Assembly: GCF_003150835.1 (NCBI RefSeq)
Contig: NZ_CP029479.1
Location: 2,269,501-2,333,500, forward strand
Length of the DNA: 64,000 bases
Source: Phenylobacterium parvum
Lineage (GTDB): Bacteria; Pseudomonadota; Alphaproteobacteria; Caulobacterales; Caulobacteraceae
Direction: 5' to 3'
Made by a program: the position numbers and the translations under genes. Below, piece after piece: positions 47,739 through 55,842 of the stretch. The notes under the pieces are model-generated. The model did not search any database. It had not been told where the DNA came from and worked only from the letters and a program-made list of their open reading frames with translations. The stretch's first letter is position 1. Each line of letters starts with the position of its first letter.

Positions 47739-48061
47739 CAGGCAATCTCCTTGACGCCGTTGAAGGCGATCAAGGCGATCCATGTGATCGCCCCTAGCAG
47801 CAGCGCGAGGGAAATCGCGCTCCAGCATTGGTTCATGTAGAGCCGACCGCCCAACCCAGTCGCTAGAGAGGCAAGGCAGAGAAGGAAACCTCCCAAAGCC
47901 GACCTGGCTTTGGCCCTATAGCCCTTCAGCACATGCTTTCGGTCTTGGACCGGATAGCCTTCGAAGCCCGAGAAGATCGCGCCCATGAATACGAGGATTA
48001 GGCCCGCGAGCGAAGCCGACGCACCTACAAGTTCAGTCGTGATGGCATAGAAATTCGGCAA
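47738..48061 (-). CDS. Small membrane protein, first gene of the tRNA-adjacent operon
   Basis: 107 residues with about three membrane helices: VGASASLAGLILVFMGAIFSGF near 12-33, SALGGFLLCLASLATGLGG near 53-71, and ISLALLLGAITWIALIAF near 82-99. Between helices 1 and 2 lies a basic loop (QDRKHVLKGYRAKAR). The start is a TTG at 48061 with GGGGGGAG just upstream, and a TAG seven codons before it excludes a longer version. The family is unknown to me; small proteins with a first helix of this LAGLIxVFxG type are common and uncharacterised. Confidence 0.65.
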   Translation of the reverse strand: MPNFYAITTELVGASASLAGLILVFMGAIFSGFEGYPVQDRKHVLKGYRAKARSALGGFLLCLASLATGLGGRLYMNQCWSAISLALLLGAITWIALIAFNGVKEIA

Positions 48062-48161
48062 ATCTCCCCCCGGAGGCCGCTACGATTTCTAAGAGCATTG
48101 GTGATTTGCACGCCAACGGCAATAGCGGGACGTGAAAGCCGCCTCCGAGTGCCGCAAGGCT

Positions 48162-48210
48162 GAGACGCATTAAGACGGTTTTCGTCTTAGAAAGCGTCTT
48201 AATGCGTCTC
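48162..48210. repeat. Perfect 16-bp inverted repeat
   Basis: GAGACGCATTAAGACG at 48162-48177 and its exact complement at 48195-48210 enclose a 17-base loop that contains another CGTCTTA. A further CGTCTT follows near 48234. No T-run follows either arm, so it is not an ordinary terminator. It may be an operator, a recombination site or an element end. Confidence 0.9.
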
Positions 48211-48499
48211 ATTTTCCGCTTTTGAGACACCCAAGCGTCTTGGCGGGTCGCCGCAAGCTGGCTTCATCGAGCGACCTGAACCTTGCTATAAACTTGCTAT
48301 GATCTTGTGGTTCCCGCTGGCCGCTTCGAGGACGTTGCACCCTAACTACCAGCTCTTTGGTGAGACCCTGAGCGGAGGGCATAGGACCACCCTCACGAGG
48401 TCAGCAAGCCGACCTCGGCGGTCCCAGCCCCCCAACTTCCCATTTGCCACCCCGCCCCGCCGCGCGCACTCTTCTCGCAAGGACCCGAGGAGACCCGCC
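48211..48499. other. Gap before the P450 gene, no gene seen
   Basis: The span between the inverted repeat and the P450 start contains no convincing reading frame. A directly repeated CTTGCTAT lies near 48284 and 48294, and an AT-rich stretch TATAAACTTGCTATGAT at 48287 could hold a promoter for the P450 gene. Composition rises back to the chromosomal level after about 48400, which may mark the island edge. Confidence 0.4.
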
Positions 48500-49759
48500 A
48501 TGGCCGAAGGCGACAGCGCCCTGATGCAATCCGCCCGGGAGCGGGCCGCGGCGACGCCGCTCGACCGGTTCCACGTCGCGGACGTCAGCCACTTCACCAG
48601 CGACACCTGGGGGCCCTGGTTCGAGCGGCTGCGGCGGGAGGATCCGGTCCACTACTGCGCCGACAGCGAGTATGGGCCCTACTGGTCGGTGACCCGCTTC
48701 AACGACATCGTCGCGGTGGATTCCAACCACGAGGCCTTTTCGTCCTCCTCCGAGCGGGGCGGGATCGCGATCCAGGACGGCTACCAGCCCAACGCACTCT
48801 CCAGCTTCATCGGCCTGGACCCGCCGGACCATGACGCCCAGCGGCGGGTGGTCATGCCCCGGTTCTCGACCCAAGGCCTGGCCGGGCTGGAGCCCCTGAT
48901 CCGCAGCCGGGCGGCGGCCATCCTCGACGAACTGCCGGTGGGCGAGACCTTCGACTTCGTCGACAGGGTCTCGGTGGAGCTGACCAGCCAGATGCTGGCC
49001 ACCCTGTTCGACTTTCCCTTCGAGGCGCGGCGCCTCCTGCCCCAGGCCTCGGACATCATCCTCGCCCCCACGGGGGAGGGCGCCGAGTTCCGGACCAACG
49101 AGGACCGCCAGGCGGCCCTGACGCCCTATTTCGAGACCTTCGTGGGCCTGTGGGAGTCCCGCAAGGGCGGTGCGGGGGACGACCTCTTGTCCCTGCTGGC
49201 CAGCGACCCGGTCACCCGCAAGGACGGCCAGATGTTCGGCTACATGGGCAATGTGGTCCTCCTGACCGTGGCCGGCAGCGACACGACCCGGCACTCAATC
49301 ACCGGCGCCCTCCTGGCCTTCCAGGACAATCCCGACGCCTATGACCGGCTGCGCGCCGACCCCGCCCTGCTGGACTCCGCCGTGCCGGAGATCATCCGCT
49401 GGCAGAGCCCCGTGGCCCACATGCGCCGCACCGCCACCCGCGACGTGGAGCTGGGCGGCAAGACCATCCGCAAGGGCGACAAGGTCATCATGTGGTACGT
49501 CTCGGGCAACCGGGACGGCGAGGTCATCGCCGATCCGGACCGCTTCGTGATCGACCGGACCCGGCCCCGCCAGCACGTGGCCTTCGGCTTCGGCATCCAC
49601 CGCTGCGTCGGCAACCGGCTGGCCGAGATGCAGCTGAAGGTGGTGTGGGAGGAGATCCTCAGGCGCTTCCGGCGCATCGAGGTCGTGGCCCCGCCGCGGC
49701 GGCTGAACTCCAACTTCGTCAAGGGCTACGAGACCCTGCCGGTCCGCATCCTGCCCTGA
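48500..49759 (+). CDS. Cytochrome P450 (soluble bacterial class)
   Basis: 419 residues. The I-helix oxygen-binding motif AGSDTTR is at 258-264, the ExxR motif EIIR at 297-300, and the heme loop FGFGIHRCVGNRLAE places the cysteine ligand at C369. There is no membrane anchor. GFGIHRCVGN with C-terminal RRLNSNFVKGYETLPVR is typical of proteobacterial P450s near the CYP125/CYP153 groups, often acting on steroids, terpenes or alkanes. The substrate is not readable. GAGGAGACC lies just before the ATG. Redox partners are not in the window. A relic of a related C-terminus lies at 51615. Confidence 0.93.
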   Translation: MAEGDSALMQSARERAAATPLDRFHVADVSHFTSDTWGPWFERLRREDPVHYCADSEYGPYWSVTRFNDIVAVDSNHEAFSSSSERGGIAIQDGYQPNALSSFIGLDPPDHDAQRRVVMPRFSTQGLAGLEPLIRSRAAAILDELPVGETFDFVDRVSVELTSQMLATLFDFPFEARRLLPQASDIILAPTGEGAEFRTNEDRQAALTPYFETFVGLWESRKGGAGDDLLSLLASDPVTRKDGQMFGYMGNVVLLTVAGSDTTRHSITGALLAFQDNPDAYDRLRADPALLDSAVPEIIRWQSPVAHMRRTATRDVELGGKTIRKGDKVIMWYVSGNRDGEVIADPDRFVIDRTRPRQHVAFGFGIHRCVGNRLAEMQLKVVWEEILRRFRRIEVVAPPRRLNSNFVKGYETLPVRILP

Positions 49760-49789
49760 CGGGCTTCCCTTCCAGCAGAGGCGCGCGCC

Positions 49790-50188
49790 ATGTCCGTCCA
49801 GGCCACCCTTGTCCACGAGGCCGACTGCGAGCTGGAGGGCTGGGAGGAGCCGGCGCCCGGCCTGGTGACCTGGCGCACCCTGTTCAGCGGCGAGCGGACC
49901 CCGACCCGGGGCCTCGTCCAGGGCGTGGCCGAGGTGCGCGCCACCCTGGCGACCCGCCCCGGCCTGCACCGCCACGCCCACGCCGAGACCTACTACATCC
50001 TCTCCGGGCGCGGGGTGATCGACCTGGACGGCGAGATGCGCCCTCTGGCGCCCGGCGACGCCGTCTTCATCCCCGGCGACGCCTGGCACGCCGCCTGGAG
50101 CGAGGGGGATGAGCCCCTGCGCATCCTCTACACCTTCGCCGCCGACGCCTTCGAAGACGTGGTCTACGAGTTCGCCGACAAAGGCTGA
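49790..50188 (+). CDS. Cupin domain protein
   Basis: 132 residues, a single beta-barrel cupin. GLHRHAHAETYYILSGRGVIDLDGE holds the conserved H-x-H and E metal ligands, and GDAVFIPGDAWHAAWSEG carries the last histidine. It could be a small dioxygenase, isomerase or sensor; function is unknown. It is 30 bases after the P450 gene on the same strand, so both may act on the same compound. CAGAGG precedes the ATG. Confidence 0.85.
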   Translation: MSVQATLVHEADCELEGWEEPAPGLVTWRTLFSGERTPTRGLVQGVAEVRATLATRPGLHRHAHAETYYILSGRGVIDLDGEMRPLAPGDAVFIPGDAWHAAWSEGDEPLRILYTFAADAFEDVVYEFADKG

Positions 50189-50206
50189 GGGGACGGGGCG
50201 GCGATG

Positions 50207-50322
50207 CCGTTGACCCCCTCCGGCCCGCTGCGCGGTCCACCTCCCCCTGGGGGGAGGAATGACACAGCAGTTGCTCCCCCAAGGGGGAGCTGTCGGCGAA
50301 GCCGACTGAGGGGGTCAAGGGC
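50207..50322. repeat. Intergenic mosaic repeat, complete inverted pair
   Basis: This is the cleanest copy. It opens with TTGACCCCCTC, has CCTCCCCCTGGGGGGAGG, then CTCCCCCAAGGGGGAG, and closes with GAGGGGGTCAA, the complement of the opening. A CGGCGAAGCCG hairpin lies in the second half. The rest of the 341-base gap before the next gene (50323-50529) shows no gene. Confidence 0.92.
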
Positions 50323-50529
50323 CCCTCAGCTGCACCCCCAGGCCGTACCGATCGCGCGCGCCGGGTCGGAGAGCCAGCGCCCGGTCGAGCTGCCCGCCTT
50401 GGCGGAGGGCCTGGCAACAGGTATGCGCCCTGCCCTTCCGGCAGCGCGGGCATGAATTCCCGGCCCTGCGCATCCGCCCGACCTGATGTAGGCTCCGTCC
50501 CTGCAAGACCTGACCCGGTGAGGTTCCCC

Positions 50530-51051
50530 GTGGCCGCCAAGACCCGCGCCGATCTCCTCAAGCGACTGGACCCCTATTGGAAGATGGAGGCGGCGAACGT
50601 CCTGTTCGTGCCGGCCTTCCTGATCTGGTTGGCCGGCGGCAAGGTGGGCTGGATCACCCTGGCGCCCATGGCGGCGACGGTCCTGCTCCTGGTCATCGGC
50701 GCGCTCTACTGGCGAGGAAAGGTTCGGCGGCTTCGGGGGGATGGCGGCGACTTCGCGGCGCTCCTGAGACGCCTCGCGGCCTGGAAGGCGCCGGCCCTGG
50801 TCCTGACCCTGGCGGGATGCGCCACCGCCCTGGCGGGATGGTGGGTTCCCGCCTGGTCAGCGGGCCTGGCCGACCGGAATGTCGCCACCGCCTGCGCGGT
50901 CCTCGCCGTCCTGGAATACGTGAACTACTACCACCGCCAGCTGCAGCACTTCGACAGCCGAGAGGACTTCCGCCGGCTGCTGACAGGCAGGGGCTTCCGG
51001 AAGTCCTGGCTGGCGCGCGACCTCGAGGCCCTTGGGCGGTCACCCGGATGA
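50530..51051 (+). CDS. Predicted membrane protein, unknown
   Basis: 173 residues. A short cytoplasmic helix (KTRADLLKRLDPYWKMEAAN) precedes two membrane helices (about 21-37 and 44-62) and a pair further on (about 88-108, 115-132). The C-terminal part EYVNYYHRQLQHFDSREDFRRLLTGRGFRKSWLARDL is hydrophilic. I recognise no family. GTG 50530 with GAGG seven bases upstream is preferred to an upstream in-frame ATG at 50452 that has no such site. Confidence 0.7.
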   Translation: MAAKTRADLLKRLDPYWKMEAANVLFVPAFLIWLAGGKVGWITLAPMAATVLLLVIGALYWRGKVRRLRGDGGDFAALLRRLAAWKAPALVLTLAGCATALAGWWVPAWSAGLADRNVATACAVLAVLEYVNYYHRQLQHFDSREDFRRLLTGRGFRKSWLARDLEALGRSPG

Positions 51052-51157
51052 GGACAAGGGCGGCGGGGGGGCCTACCGGGAGGGGCGGCCTTTCCCGCTT
51101 TGCCCCGCCGCCTCCGCTTCCCTATCTGTCGACAGCCTCTCCTGGAGGGACCGCTTC

Positions 51158-51586
51158 ATGTCTTCGCCCCTGACCGCCCCGCCCGAAGGCTTTGGCCCGA
51201 TCCTGCGCTCGAGCCCGGTGCTGGACGCCCTGGGCGGGTTCATGAGCCGGGGCGAGGGCGAGGAGCTGGAGGTCGGGCTCTGGGTCGGACCCAACCACCT
51301 CAACGCCCGGGGCGGCCTGCACGGCGGGGTCATCGCCACCCTGATGGACGTGGCGACGGGCTACATGCTTGTCGCCCGGTCAGGCGGCCGGCGCCGGCTC
51401 ACGGCGCGGATGACCCTGGACTACCGCGCAGCGGCGGGGCCAGGCGAATGGCTGCAGGTCTTCCTCGACCGCACGGAAGAAGACGGGCGCAAGACCCTGG
51501 TCCACGCCCGCCTGATGTCGGGCGAGCGGCGGGTGGCCGAGGCGACCGTCCTGTTCGTGGACGCCCCGGCGGCCCGGCCGGGCTGA
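51158..51586 (+). CDS. PaaI-like hotdog thioesterase
   Basis: 142 residues. HLNARGGLHGGVIATLMDVATGYML is the hotdog helix with the conserved HGG and catalytic aspartate, followed by RRLTARMTLDYRAAAGPGEWLQV and GRKTLVHARLMSGERRVAEATVLF. It probably hydrolyses an acyl- or aryl-CoA thioester, which fits the other CoA-linked catabolic genes in this half of the window. TGGAGGGA lies eight bases before the ATG. Confidence 0.9.
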   Translation: MSSPLTAPPEGFGPILRSSPVLDALGGFMSRGEGEELEVGLWVGPNHLNARGGLHGGVIATLMDVATGYMLVARSGGRRRLTARMTLDYRAAAGPGEWLQVFLDRTEEDGRKTLVHARLMSGERRVAEATVLFVDAPAARPG

Positions 51587-51614
51587 AGACCGGACACCTG
51601 CAGGGATGGGGTTG

Positions 51615-51731
51615 GTGCGCCAGAATCTCCTCGAGCGCTTCCACCGGATCGAGGTGGCTGGCCCGACAGGCCGCCTGAACCCAAACCGCAGAATGGACCA
51701 CGAGACCCTGCCGGTCCGCACCGCCGCGTGA
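51615..51731 (+). pseudogene. Relic of a cytochrome P450 C-terminus
   Basis: A 38-codon frame (VRQNLLERFHRIEVAGPTGR then LNPNRRMDHETLPVRTAA and TGA) aligns without gaps to the last residues of the P450 at 48500 (VWEEILRRFRRIEVVAPPRR, LNSNFVKGYETLPVRILP). Shared positions include RF, RIEV, RLN, N and ETLPVR. No heme loop or other P450 segment precedes it, so only the tail remains. It suggests a second, partly related P450 once stood here. The 311-base gap around it has no other gene. Confidence 0.85.
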
Positions 51732-51897
51732 TCGGCGGGGATCGCAATCCCGGGCCAAGCCTGCGGCGTCACGAAAACGTATTTCACGCAAATCGCATCA
51801 CCCCGTCGTGGGATTGACTTGCCTTTCGCTGTCAGCCAGCGTGGCGCGATGCACAGGCAATAGCGCTGGCAGTTTCATAAAGGGGAGTGAAAACCAG

Positions 51898-54630
51898 ATG
51901 CAGTCCAAGGCCATACTGTTGGCTTCGAGCATTCTCGCCGCGAGCGCGGTGGGTCTCTCGGCCCAGGCCCAGAACGCCATGAACACCATCGACGAGTTGG
52001 TGGTGACCGCCGAAAAGCGCGAGCAGAGCCTTCAGGACGTTCCTGTCGCGATCTCCGCCTTCACCAGCAAGCAGCGCGACCTGGTCGGCATCTCGACCGT
52101 TCAGGACCTGACCAACTTCACCCCGGGCTTCGTTTACCAGTCGTCGAATGACCGCGCCTCGATGCGCGGCATCGGCCGACTCACCAACGTGCACGCCGTG
52201 GACGGCGCGGTGTCGATCTATATCGACGGCCTCTTCACCACCTCGACCGTCCTCGCGGGCGGCCCGCCCCTGGATGTGGCGCGGGTGGAAATCCTCCGTG
52301 GCCCCCAGGGCACCCTCTACGGCCGTAACGCCATCGGCGGCACGGTCAACGTGATCTCCGTGCGGCCGACCAAGGAACTCTACGCCGAAGTCCGCGGGAT
52401 CGTGGAGAATTACGACTTCACCAACCTGCAGTTCGCCGCCTCCGGCCCCCTCACCGAGGGGCTGCGGCTGCGCGTGTCGGGCTACAAGCTCGACCAGCGG
52501 CAGGGCTACTTCAAGAACGTGACGCCGGGCCAGCCTTCGGAAGGCTCCGTGCGGAATGAATACCAGGTCCAGGTCCAGCTCGAGGCCGATCTCGGCGAGA
52601 ACGCCGAGTTCTGGGCGTCGTACAAGACGCTCGGCTGGGACAACCGCGGCGGTCCGGGCGCCCGGTCCGGCTACCGCGCCGACCCCTTCTCGACCGGCCG
52701 GCTCGATCCGAACTATTCGATCGTCTACGCTTCGGCCCACGGGCTGACCCCGGAGACCGGCCTGGCCGGCATTGTTCCGGGCAGCCTTCGCCAGTTCAAT
52801 GGCTCGACCGTCAAGTCGAACCCGGCGGCGCTGGACAATCGGACCTTCAGCGGGAACATCGCCCAGAAGGTTTCCCTGAGCGACGTGAACTCGTTCACGA
52901 CCCAGTTCGTTTATCACTTCCCGACGATCGACGTTAAGTATGTCGGCGGCTACCAGGAGTACAAGTACGACCTCTACGGCGATACGGACGGCACCGATGT
53001 CCTGTCCTATCAGATCCCCCTGGCGCCTGGGTCGATTTGCGGAACGGTGGGCAATCTGTTTTCCGCGGGACTTTCCCCGGTTAACTGCTCACCCCTGACG
53101 GTCAACGCCAACAACGGGTATCACTACTTCGAGTACCCGAAGTGGTACAGCCACGAGATCAACATCTCGTCGACGGACGATGGTCCGCTGCAGTGGATTG
53201 TCGGCGCCTTCTACTTCAACGAGCAGTACACCGGCACCGGAAGCACGGCCGACTTCTTCCTGGTGGGCCCGTCCTCACTCCAGACCCCGATCCTGGGCGC
53301 GGCGCGCAATCCCCAGAACTACTGGTCGACGGGCAACTACGCCCTGACGACCGAGAGCAAGGCGGTCTTCGGTCAGATTGACTACCAGATGACCGACGCC
53401 CTCAAGTTCACCGCCGGCCTGCGCTACACCCAGGACGACAAATTCGGGACCGAATACCGGCGCATTGTCTGTAACTCGGACGCCTGCTACCCCGGCCTCT
53501 ACCCGGCCCTCGGCCTTGGCGCCTTCGGTCCGGGCACCGCCGCAAACTGGGGCAGCCTGCTCGGCGACCTGAACTCCACCGCGCGCCTGGCCCCCGTCCT
53601 GGGAATCCCGGCGCTCGCCGGCCTCAATGGCCTGGGGAACGGGGCGATGGACCTCACCGACGCCCTCGCGCCGAAGAGCACGGCCGGCCTGATCCCGGGC
53701 GTCAGCACACCTGGCGTGAACACCAACGGGGTGGTTCGCCAGTACGTGGTCGATCCGGCCACCGGCATCGCCAGCCGTAACCTCGACGGGTCTTCCGACG
53801 CCGTCACCGGCACCCTCGGCGTCCAGTGGGAGCCGGACAGCGACACCATGGCCTACGCCCGCTACAGCCGCGGCTACAAGGCGTTCGGCTTCTCGGCCGG
53901 CGGCTTCCTCGCGGTGCCCAAGGCGGACGAGGAGACGGTCAACTCCTACGAGATCGGGTACAAGAAGGACTTTGACCGGTTCCAGGTGAACCTGGCGGCC
54001 TTCTTCCTCGACTACCGCGGCCTTCAGGCTCCGGTGGCCGTTCGTGTCGGCGCGACAAACGTCACCCAGTTCGTGAACATCGATAAGGCGGAGTCCTACG
54101 GGGTCGAGTTCAGCGGAATCTGGCGGCCGGTGGATGCCCTCCGCCTGACCCTGGACTACGGCTGGAACCCGACCGAGATCACCAAGAGCGACCCGCTCGT
54201 GGATGTGAACGACAACGTCAACACCGGAGCCGTCAGCATCGTCGGAAACGACCTGCCGCAGGCGCCGGAGCACAAGGTGGCGGTCAACGGCACCTACACC
54301 TTCCGGACTGACGCCGGGGACATCGTCGCCGGCGCCAGCTACCTCTACCGGTCGGAGTCCTACGCGAACGTCTTCAGCCGTGATTACAACGCCACAGATT
54401 CCTGGGACCAGGTGGACCTGCGTCTGCTCTGGATGCCGACGGGCGGCAAGTACACGGTGATCGCCTACGTCAAGAATGCGCTCGACGAGGACGGCTACGC
54501 CGCCGCGGTCGCGGCCTCTCAGCGGAACAACAGCGCGACTGTTGCGTCTGACAGGTACCTCAACGGCGCCCGGAACTTCGAACTGACGCCTCCGCGCATC
54601 TTCGGTCTGGAAGTGCAGTACCGCTTCTGA
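51898..54630 (+). CDS. TonB-dependent outer membrane receptor
   Basis: 910 residues. A signal peptide (AILLASSILAASAVGLSAQA) precedes a TonB box-like TIDELVVTAEKREQSLQDVPVAI. The plug domain (about 40-165) includes DLTNFTPGF, VDGAVSIYIDGLFT, VARVEILRGPQGTLYGRNAIGGTVNV. The 22-strand barrel ends in FELTPPRIFGLEVQYRF with a terminal aromatic. It imports an unknown ligand across the outer membrane using energy from TonB. GGGGAG lies nine bases before the ATG. A strong terminator follows, so it is probably a single-gene unit. Nearby P450, cupin and PhyH genes suggest an organic catabolic ligand rather than iron. Confidence 0.94.
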   Translation: MQSKAILLASSILAASAVGLSAQAQNAMNTIDELVVTAEKREQSLQDVPVAISAFTSKQRDLVGISTVQDLTNFTPGFVYQSSNDRASMRGIGRLTNVHAVDGAVSIYIDGLFTTSTVLAGGPPLDVARVEILRGPQGTLYGRNAIGGTVNVISVRPTKELYAEVRGIVENYDFTNLQFAASGPLTEGLRLRVSGYKLDQRQGYFKNVTPGQPSEGSVRNEYQVQVQLEADLGENAEFWASYKTLGWDNRGGPGARSGYRADPFSTGRLDPNYSIVYASAHGLTPETGLAGIVPGSLRQFNGSTVKSNPAALDNRTFSGNIAQKVSLSDVNSFTTQFVYHFPTIDVKYVGGYQEYKYDLYGDTDGTDVLSYQIPLAPGSICGTVGNLFSAGLSPVNCSPLTVNANNGYHYFEYPKWYSHEINISSTDDGPLQWIVGAFYFNEQYTGTGSTADFFLVGPSSLQTPILGAARNPQNYWSTGNYALTTESKAVFGQIDYQMTDALKFTAGLRYTQDDKFGTEYRRIVCNSDACYPGLYPALGLGAFGPGTAANWGSLLGDLNSTARLAPVLGIPALAGLNGLGNGAMDLTDALAPKSTAGLIPGVSTPGVNTNGVVRQYVVDPATGIASRNLDGSSDAVTGTLGVQWEPDSDTMAYARYSRGYKAFGFSAGGFLAVPKADEETVNSYEIGYKKDFDRFQVNLAAFFLDYRGLQAPVAVRVGATNVTQFVNIDKAESYGVEFSGIWRPVDALRLTLDYGWNPTEITKSDPLVDVNDNVNTGAVSIVGNDLPQAPEHKVAVNGTYTFRTDAGDIVAGASYLYRSESYANVFSRDYNATDSWDQVDLRLLWMPTGGKYTVIAYVKNALDEDGYAAAVAASQRNNSATVASDRYLNGARNFELTPPRIFGLEVQYRF

Positions 54631-54659
54631 TCCGACCCGCCCAAGGGCGGTGAGTTCAA

Positions 54660-54688
54660 GGGTCCCCGGCGCGCCGGGGACCCTTTTT
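54660..54688 (+). terminator. Rho-independent terminator of the TonB-dependent receptor
   Basis: GGGTCCCCGGC and GCCGGGGACCC form an eleven-base stem around a short GC loop and are followed by TTTTT. It lies 30 bases after the receptor stop codon. Confidence 0.93.
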
Positions 54689-54697
54689 CTTTGGCCC

Positions 54698-54850
54698 CTC
54701 CATCTGGTCGCCGAAGTCCGCGATCAGGTCTGAGGCGATGGCCACCCAGGGCTCGGCGTCATCTCACTGGAACCCGGCCGAGTAGAGCTTGGCGAGGCCG
54801 CAGGCCCAGGTCACACCCGCGCTCCCGTTCCGGCGGACGAGGACGGGGAC
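54698..54850 (-). pseudogene. Possible gene fragment, unknown
   Basis: On the complementary strand a reading frame gives RRNGSAGVTWACGLAKLYS then AGFQ, a TGA, and, in the same frame, DDAEPWVAIASDLIADFGDQ then MEG. The composition looks like a real protein with one in-frame stop, but the piece is only about 50 codons and I cannot name a family. It lies in the 309-base gap between the receptor terminator and the PhyH gene. Confidence 0.35.
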
Positions 54851-54939
54851 CCGCGACGTCCTCCGCCTTGCTGGCCCCCCGGGCCCAATGGTATCCAACC
54901 GTTAGGACCCCCACCCCGCACGCGCAAAGGGCCTGCAAG

Positions 54940-55785
54940 ATGATCCGACGCGGTCGCCCCTATCTTGAATTTCGCGCCGAGCCCGCGAGCGCGGAAACCG
55001 CCCAGCTCGAGCGCGAGGGCTACACCATCATCCGTGGCCTGCTGGACGCTGACGAGCTCTCTGAGCTGAGGCGCGAGGTCAGCGAGGTCTTCGAGCGCGA
55101 TCCTCCGGACTACGGGCGCCGGCGCGCGGAAGATGACGCCGCCATGTTCCGATACGCCATGTTGAACCGCAGCGCCGCAGCGCAGCGCGCCTGCGCCCAT
55201 CCGCGCCTTCTGTCGGTGATCGAGCCCCTGCTGGGCGAGGACTGCCACGTGATCGCCAACACCGCCTGGCGCAATCCCGCCGGCGATCCCGGCGCGCATG
55301 CCGGGCAGAACTGGCATATTGATGCAGGCCCGCATGTGCCCCTGCCTGAGGGTGTGCGCTGGCCGGCCGACATTCCCCACCCGGTGTTCGCCATCGGCGT
55401 CCACATCTATCTGCAGGACTGCGCCCTCGAGGACGGACCGACCGGCGTCCTGCCGCACAGCCACCTGTCGGGCCGGCCGCCGCCACCGGGCCGCCATCTG
55501 GACGATGACCTCGACTATGAAGGCGCCCGCGTCACGCCCCTGATCACCCAGGCCGGGGACGCAGGACTGTTCGTCTCCGACGTATGGCATCGTCGCATGC
55601 CGACCCTGGACGGCGATCACGGCCGCTTCTTCCTCCAGGTTCACTATGGGCGGCGGGACATCGCCCAGCGCCTGCTGCCGACGGCGGAAAGCAACCCGCT
55701 CTCCGCCGAGGCCATCGCCAGAGCGACCACGGATCGGGAACGCCGGGTCATCGGCCTGCACCCGAAACTGTTCTACGACGGCTGA
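54940..55785 (+). CDS. Phytanoyl-CoA dioxygenase family (PhyH) protein
   Basis: 281 residues, a Fe(II)/2-oxoglutarate oxygenase. The metal triad can be seen as HID at 126-128 and H217 (VWHRRMP), and the 2-oxoglutarate-binding arginine lies in HGRFFLQVHYG near 229. The N-terminus has the typical LEREGYTIIRGLLDADELSELRREV helix. The substrate is unknown; members hydroxylate acyl-CoAs or natural products. AAAGG lies upstream of the ATG. It sits downstream of a terminator, so it has its own promoter. Confidence 0.9.
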   Translation: MIRRGRPYLEFRAEPASAETAQLEREGYTIIRGLLDADELSELRREVSEVFERDPPDYGRRRAEDDAAMFRYAMLNRSAAAQRACAHPRLLSVIEPLLGEDCHVIANTAWRNPAGDPGAHAGQNWHIDAGPHVPLPEGVRWPADIPHPVFAIGVHIYLQDCALEDGPTGVLPHSHLSGRPPPPGRHLDDDLDYEGARVTPLITQAGDAGLFVSDVWHRRMPTLDGDHGRFFLQVHYGRRDIAQRLLPTAESNPLSAEAIARATTDRERRVIGLHPKLFYDG

Positions 55786-55842
55786 ACCCCAGGGCCGACT
55801 TCCCCCGGAAATGGGAGGAGTCAGAGCGCTCAGTTGCTCCCC

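Noticed and set aside
48033..48230. 65-residue minus-strand frame across the inverted repeat
   Set aside because: It overlaps the TTG start region of the small membrane protein and encodes the palindrome; no plausible ribosome binding site.
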